This document shows, piece by piece, positions 21,909-25,379 of a stretch of DNA of 25,379 nt. The notes beneath the pieces were generated by a model, which did no database searches, was not told the DNA's origin, and worked only from the letters and a program-made list of their open reading frames with translations. Location of the stretch: assembly GCA_937895645.1 (NCBI GenBank), contig CALBKQ010000191.1, forward strand, positions 1 to 25,379. The letters are read 5' to 3'. The DNA is from an uncultured Clostridia bacterium (GTDB lineage: Bacteria > Bacillota > Clostridia > Oscillospirales > Acutalibacteraceae). Position numbers and translations under genes: made by a program. How positions within the stretch are numbered: position 1 is the stretch's first letter; each line of letters opens with the position of its first letter.

Positions 21909-22445
21909 TTATTCGTTACCCTTTTTGCTCTGTGAAGCAGCTGCTCTAAGGTGTTGACGAGCGCGACGAATTTCATTAACTGAATTTGTAAGAGTTTCGT
22001 CAGCAACTGCCACGATATTCTCAACATATTCACTTGCACTTGTACGCATTTCCATAGACCAGTTTCTTGCCTGTTCTGTAAGTTCAGTTGCAGATGCTCT
22101 TGCTTGCTCAACAATTTCGTTAGCAGTTGCTCTTGCCTGCTGAAGAATTTCTGCTGCCTGAGCTTCAGCACCACGAGTAATTTCATCTTCTGAAATAATC
22201 TCTTTAGCGCGAAGATGTGCTTTTTCAATGATTTTATCAGCACTATCCTGTGCACCTGCAAGAATTTCTTTTCTTTCTGAAGCAATCTTTCTTGCCTGCA
22301 TAAGTTCATCAGGCATATTCAGTCTAATGTCTTCAATAGCTGTTTTAATAGCTTGTGCATCAACAAGAAGATTTGATGTAAACGGAACTGTTTTACCCTC
22401 TTCAAGTATAGTTTCAATTTCTTCAAGTAAGTTTTCTATTGTCAT
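21909..22445 (-). CDS. Conserved coiled-coil protein downstream of coaD (DivIVA/ATP synthase b-like)
   Basis: A 178-residue cytoplasmic protein. A short globular start (LLEEIETILEEGKTVPFTSN, then LVDAQAIKTAIEDIRLNMPDEL) is followed by a long Ala/Glu/Arg-rich coiled coil (about 48-165), with repeats such as ARATANEIVEQARASATEL, and a basic tail. It resembles the proteins annotated as ATPase or DivIVA-like that follow coaD in Clostridia, and the coil looks like F-type ATP synthase subunit b without the membrane helix. No nucleotide-binding motif is present. A cytoskeletal or division role is a guess. Its ATG overlaps the coaD stop as ATGA. Confidence 0.75.
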   Translation of the reverse strand: MTIENLLEEIETILEEGKTVPFTSNLLVDAQAIKTAIEDIRLNMPDELMQARKIASERKEILAGAQDSADKIIEKAHLRAKEIISEDEITRGAEAQAAEILQQARATANEIVEQARASATELTEQARNWSMEMRTSASEYVENIVAVADETLTNSVNEIRRARQHLRAAASQSKKGNE

Positions 22446-22936
22446 TTACTTACACCTCTTTTAATTCTTTTAACTATATCATCACGAATTATTTCAGGTA
22501 CAAAATCACTTATGTCCCCACCTAATTCGCAAATTTGCTTAACTGCACTTGAACTTAAATAAAGATTTTCAACCCTTGTGTTAATAAACACAGTTTCAAG
22601 ATTCTCATTAAGTTTTTTATTCATTTGAGCCTGCTGGAATTCATATTCAAAGTCAGACACAGCGCGAAGCCCTTTAACAACTGCTACTGCACCTTTTTCT
22701 CTTGCATATTCTGCAAGAAGTCCCTCATAAGTATCAACCTCAACATTAGGGAAATCTTTGATGCAACGACGGATAAGGTCTGCCCTTTCTTCAGGGGTGA
22801 AACAGAAATTTATTTTTGACGGGTTTTTCATTACAACAACTATAACCTTATCAAAAAGTGCTGAACTTCTGCTGATAATATCAAGATGTCCGTTTGTAAC
22901 CGGGTCAAAACTGCCTGGGCAAATAACGGTTTTCAT
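22442..22936 (-). CDS. coaD: Phosphopantetheine adenylyltransferase CoaD
   Basis: CoaD transfers AMP from ATP to 4'-phosphopantetheine, the penultimate step of coenzyme A synthesis. The 164-residue protein begins MKTVICPGSFDPVTNGHLD, where TNGH (14-17) is the nucleotidyl-transfer motif. Further blocks are KGLRAVSDFEYEFQQAQMN and YLSSSAVKQICELGG, with the phosphate-binding SSS. The ATG at 22934-22936 is the family start. A GTG three codons upstream overlaps the rsmD stop (GTGA) and could also serve; neither has a strong ribosome binding site, so coupling to rsmD translation is likely. The rsmD-coaD order is standard in Firmicutes. Confidence 0.96.
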   Translation of the reverse strand: MKTVICPGSFDPVTNGHLDIISRSSALFDKVIVVVMKNPSKINFCFTPEERADLIRRCIKDFPNVEVDTYEGLLAEYAREKGAVAVVKGLRAVSDFEYEFQQAQMNKKLNENLETVFINTRVENLYLSSSAVKQICELGGDISDFVPEIIRDDIVKRIKRGVSK

Positions 22937-22941
22937 ATTTA

Positions 22942-23481
22942 TCACTTATTCTTTCTGTATGCGGTAAGTTTTATTTTACCATATCTGTATTCACGATGTA
23001 TAGAAAACTCACCTGCTGTTTGCGGTAATGTTTCATCAAGTGCTGATTCGCAAATGATTACACCATAGTCTGTCATTTTTTCAACTACTGACGGTAAAAC
23101 TGCGTCAATAATATTTTTATTATATGGTGGGTCTATAAGTGCAATATCAAATTTATCACAACTTAATGCAATATACATTTTTGAATCGCCACAAAATACA
23201 CTTGCACGTTTTTCAAACCCCACAGTTTTAAGATTTTGTTTTACCACTTCAACTGAACGATTTGCACTGTCAACGAAAGTACAATGTTTAGCCCCTCGGC
23301 TTAAGGCTTCTATCCCTAACTGGCCTGAGCCTGCAAACAAGTCAATTACATTTGCACCCTCAAGGTCAAACTGAATGATGTTGAACATACCCTCTTTGAC
23401 TCTGTCAGTAGTTGGACGAACATCCTCACCCTCTAAAGTGACAAGTTTTCTGCCCCTTGCTTCACCAGTAATTACTCTCAT
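22942..23481 (-). CDS. rsmD: 16S rRNA (guanine966-N2)-methyltransferase RsmD
   Basis: RsmD methylates N2 of G966 of 16S rRNA using AdoMet. The 179-residue protein starts MRVITGEARGRKL, has RPTTDRVKEGMFNI, the AdoMet motif DLFAGSGQLGIEAL (47-60) and the catalytic DPPY (117-120). The start at 23479-23481 was chosen over a longer in-frame reading because GGAG lies about 8 bases upstream and the longer form would begin near or inside the -10. First gene of rsmD-coaD-coiled coil-DUF4830-rsuA under the promoter at 23513-23541. Confidence 0.95.
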   Translation of the reverse strand: MRVITGEARGRKLVTLEGEDVRPTTDRVKEGMFNIIQFDLEGANVIDLFAGSGQLGIEALSRGAKHCTFVDSANRSVEVVKQNLKTVGFEKRASVFCGDSKMYIALSCDKFDIALIDPPYNKNIIDAVLPSVVEKMTDYGVIICESALDETLPQTAGEFSIHREYRYGKIKLTAYRKNK

Positions 23482-23512
23482 AATACACTCCAACCTGTCA
23501 ACATATATTGAC

Positions 23513-23541
23513 ATTATCTCATTTTTCTATCTATTTGTCAA
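23513..23541 (-). promoter_or_regulatory. Promoter of the rsmD-coaD unit
   Basis: On the minus strand a -35 TTGACA (23536-23541) and a -10 GATAAT (23513-23518) are 17 bases apart, 31 bases from the rsmD ATG. Confidence 0.75.
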
Positions 23542-23549
23542 TTTTTTTA

Positions 23550-23581
23550 TTAAAAAACCGTCAAAATCAACCGTTTTTTAA
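23550..23581 (-). terminator. Probable terminator of the HAD gene
   Basis: TTAAAAAAC and GTTTTTTAA form an AT-rich 9-bp stem around a 14-base loop; the 3' arm supplies the T-run. It overlaps the last codons and stop of the HAD gene. The stem has only one G-C pair, so the call is tentative. Confidence 0.4.
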
Positions 23582-24226
23582 TGAAACAAGCAACTTTTCA
23601 AGGTCTTTTACGGTTTCTACTATGTATTCTGCCCCTTCATTTTCAATAATTTCACGGTCACGGAATCCCCAAAGCACACCAATAGATGGAAGTCCTGCAT
23701 TTTTTGCAGTGATAATATCTGTATCTGCGTCACCAACAAAAATTGTATTTTCAAGTTTACTATCAAGGACTTCAAGGGCATAATAAACACCATCAGGTGC
23801 AGGTTTATTTGGTCGGTCATCAACACTGCCTACAACTAAATCTATTGTTTCGCCAAACATTCTTTTACACAAATCCTGTGCGGCAAAATCTGCTTTATTA
23901 GTAACAATCGCAGTTTTGAACCCTGCATTTTTTAATGTTTTCAACATATCGTTGATATTCTCATAAGGTGCAGTTTTATCTTCCATGTGAATTTTGTAAT
24001 AATCACAAAAATCCTTAAAGCAGATTTCAAAAGTTTCACTATCTATATTTTCAGGTACTGCTCTTTCCATTAAAAGACGAATTCCATTACCTACAAATGA
24101 ACGTATTTCAGTTAAACTACGCAGTGGAAAGTTTTGTCTTGAAAGTGCATAGTTTACGCTATCTTTCAAGTCTTCAAGGGTATTTAAGAGTGTACCATCC
24201 AAATCAAAAACTATTGTATCAATCAT
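23567..24226 (-). CDS. HAD-superfamily hydrolase, phosphoglycolate phosphatase-like
   Basis: A 219-residue HAD phosphatase with motif I FDLDGT (Asp8 nucleophile, Asp10 acid/base), motif II AIVTNK (Thr109), motif III Lys141 in RPNKPAPDG and motif IV VGDADTDI (Asp166, Asp170). A helical cap lies between residues 17 and 85. The pattern is that of Gph/PpaX enzymes, and the true substrate (phosphoglycolate, pyrophosphate or a nucleotide) cannot be decided. The ATG at 24224-24226 has GGAGAA 5 bases upstream; a second ATG four codons earlier has no such site. The start overlaps the end of the AT-rich LRR gene by 8 bases. Confidence 0.9.
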   Translation of the reverse strand: MIDTIVFDLDGTLLNTLEDLKDSVNYALSRQNFPLRSLTEIRSFVGNGIRLLMERAVPENIDSETFEICFKDFCDYYKIHMEDKTAPYENINDMLKTLKNAGFKTAIVTNKADFAAQDLCKRMFGETIDLVVGSVDDRPNKPAPDGVYYALEVLDSKLENTIFVGDADTDIITAKNAGLPSIGVLWGFRDREIIENEGAEYIVETVKDLEKLLVSLKNG

Positions 24227-25379
24227 TGTTTTCTCCATTATAAAAATTATAAATTTTTTCTGCTAATTCTTTATTACCAAATTTATATTCAAATTCATTT
24301 TCTAAACAATAGCTATAGCATTGTTTTAAAGTTGGAAAGTCATTATCACCTATATTATATTCTTTTTTAATTTTATAGTATTTATCTATAATAGTTGGTG
24401 TAAGAGATTGTAATTCTTCACTTTCTAAAATAATATCAAAATATTTAATTAAAAAGTTATATCTTTCTTCATCAAAAAGAAAATCAGCTCCCGGAAATAT
24501 TCTATGTATAGATCTTCTTGTAATTTTACTTAAAATATCTTCATTTAGAATATAATTATAAAATGAAGGATCATTATAGTATTTTTCATCTAAAATATAA
24601 TAAGGAACTTCTTTATATTCATATAGTTCTTTTAATAACTTATTTATTCTAGCACCTTCAGTACCTTTTAAACTCTTTATATATTTATACCTAGAATCAC
24701 TTATAGTACTAGTTAAATAAAATGAAGCATACTCTGGAACAAAAGCATTATCTTTTAAGACTAATTCTTTTCTAATTGATTTTTTATAATATTTTTTATT
24801 AATAGAATCTAACATATAGTATTGACTACTTGTTAGTGCAGTAAGATCTAAACTAAATATTTCTTTAATTTTTTCTAATCTATTATATTTATTTTTATCA
24901 GTTTTAAATAAACCAAATACTTCTATAATATCTAATAAGGCTTCATTCATTTCATCACTATCATCAAAGATATAACTATATCCAATATGTTTCCAAACAT
25001 TAAAATCAAAATTATCTAACATTTCATCATCCATATACTCTATAATTTTTAAATTTGGTAAATAATCTAATCTAGTTTTATAATATATCTTTCTAATTTT
25101 TGTTAATATCTTTTGATAATTATCTTTATTATTATTAAATTTATATCTTATTAAATCAGAACATAACTCTTTAATTTTTAAATTATTATTATAAAATAAT
25201 TCTATATCTTTTACTTTAATTCTATTTATATCATTAATTATATTTATTATATCATTTAAAACTAAATCATTTTTTAAAATAACACTTTTATCAAAAGCAT
25301 TTGATTCTATTGTTTTAATACTATTCGGAATATCTACTACATCTAAATTATTAAACTTAAAAGCAGAATTTTGAATTAT
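24219..25379 (-). CDS. BspA-like leucine-rich-repeat protein (partial, continues past right edge), very AT-rich
   Basis: The reading frame is open from the stop at 24219 to the last base, 386 codons, so the start lies outside the window. The first visible residues read QNSAFKFNNLDVVDIPNSIK, then TIESNAF, a clear BspA/LRR_5-type repeat (SAF..N.L..V.IP.SI..I...AF). After that one repeat come about 340 residues of unrecognised Lys/Asn/Tyr/Ile-rich sequence with no membrane segment. Base composition differs sharply from every neighbour: 6 G/C in 25141-25200 and 8 in 24241-24300, against 22 in 23581-23640. In 25035-25379 all Leu codons are TTA and all Arg codons AGA. This suggests recent acquisition from a very AT-rich source, or a misjoined contig end. 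Confidence 0.7.
   Translation of the reverse strand: MIQNSAFKFNNLDVVDIPNSIKTIESNAFDKSVILKNDLVLNDIINIINDINRIKVKDIELFYNNNLKIKELCSDLIRYKFNNNKDNYQKILTKIRKIYYKTRLDYLPNLKIIEYMDDEMLDNFDFNVWKHIGYSYIFDDSDEMNEALLDIIEVFGLFKTDKNKYNRLEKIKEIFSLDLTALTSSQYYMLDSINKKYYKKSIRKELVLKDNAFVPEYASFYLTSTISDSRYKYIKSLKGTEGARINKLLKELYEYKEVPYYILDEKYYNDPSFYNYILNEDILSKITRRSIHRIFPGADFLFDEERYNFLIKYFDIILESEELQSLTPTIIDKYYKIKKEYNIGDNDFPTLKQCYSYCLENEFEYKFGNKELAEKIYNFYNGENND

Noticed and set aside
24219..25034. A complete 271-residue gene starting at 25034
   Set aside because: The frame remains open without a stop to the window end and encodes an LRR motif upstream, so the gene is longer and only partial here.

Overview
The window looks like a chromosomal segment of a low-GC Gram-positive anaerobe of the Clostridia, most likely a gut Oscillospiraceae/Ruminococcaceae-type bacterium. 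The evidence is its AT-rich genes (one sampled 60-base stretch in a normal gene has 22 G/C), strong AGGAGG-type ribosome binding sites, consensus TTGACA-N17-TATAAT promoters, a FtsEX/M23/S41 division cluster, a NifS/NifU (clostridial type) Fe-S system, a MetH lacking its own activation domain, and a truncated GH2 beta-mannosidase at the left edge. All genes except one (11044-11691) are on the minus strand. No rRNA, tRNA, CRISPR array, transposase or prophage gene was seen.

Layout from left to right: the N-terminus of a beta-mannosidase (1-132); a two-gene LytTR regulator/DUF3021 membrane protein unit (268-1117) with operator-like direct repeats; a Fe-S and NAD unit nifS-nifU-nadA-mnmA (1263-4825) with its own promoter; a unit made of an IscR-like Rrf2 regulator, a methionine-synthase activation protein and metH (4927-8289); nadE followed by two tandem GtrA-like membrane proteins (8439-10084); an AIM24-family protein (10177-10899); a lone plus-strand nucleotidyltransferase-fold gene (11044-11691); greA-lysS (11729-13706); an unknown 254-aa gene (13802-14566); ftsE-ftsX-M23-S41 (14615-19069); a PucR/CdaR-type regulator (19334-20419); rsmD-coaD-coiled coil-DUF4830-rsuA (20641-23481); a HAD phosphatase (23567-24226); and a very AT-rich, BspA-like leucine-rich-repeat gene that runs off the right edge.

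How the parts fit: the Rrf2 regulator carries IscR-type cysteines. A similar dyad lies in its own promoter and twice at the nifS promoter, which suggests one Fe-S-sensing circuit over cluster assembly (NifS/NifU), a cluster enzyme (NadA), a NifS-fed thiolase (MnmA) and cobalamin-dependent methionine synthesis. In the ftsEX cluster both downstream exported proteins appear altered at catalytic positions: the S41 peptidase has lost its Ser/Lys dyad, and the coiled-coil M23 protein lacks the first zinc-ligand His. The module may therefore be regulatory or structural rather than purely enzymatic. Several genes have ribosome binding sites buried in hairpins or non-ATG starts.

The best candidates for something undescribed are the FtsEX module with a pseudo-S41 protease, the Rrf2 dyad circuit, the three operator-like repeat pairs, and the compositionally foreign LRR gene at the right edge.
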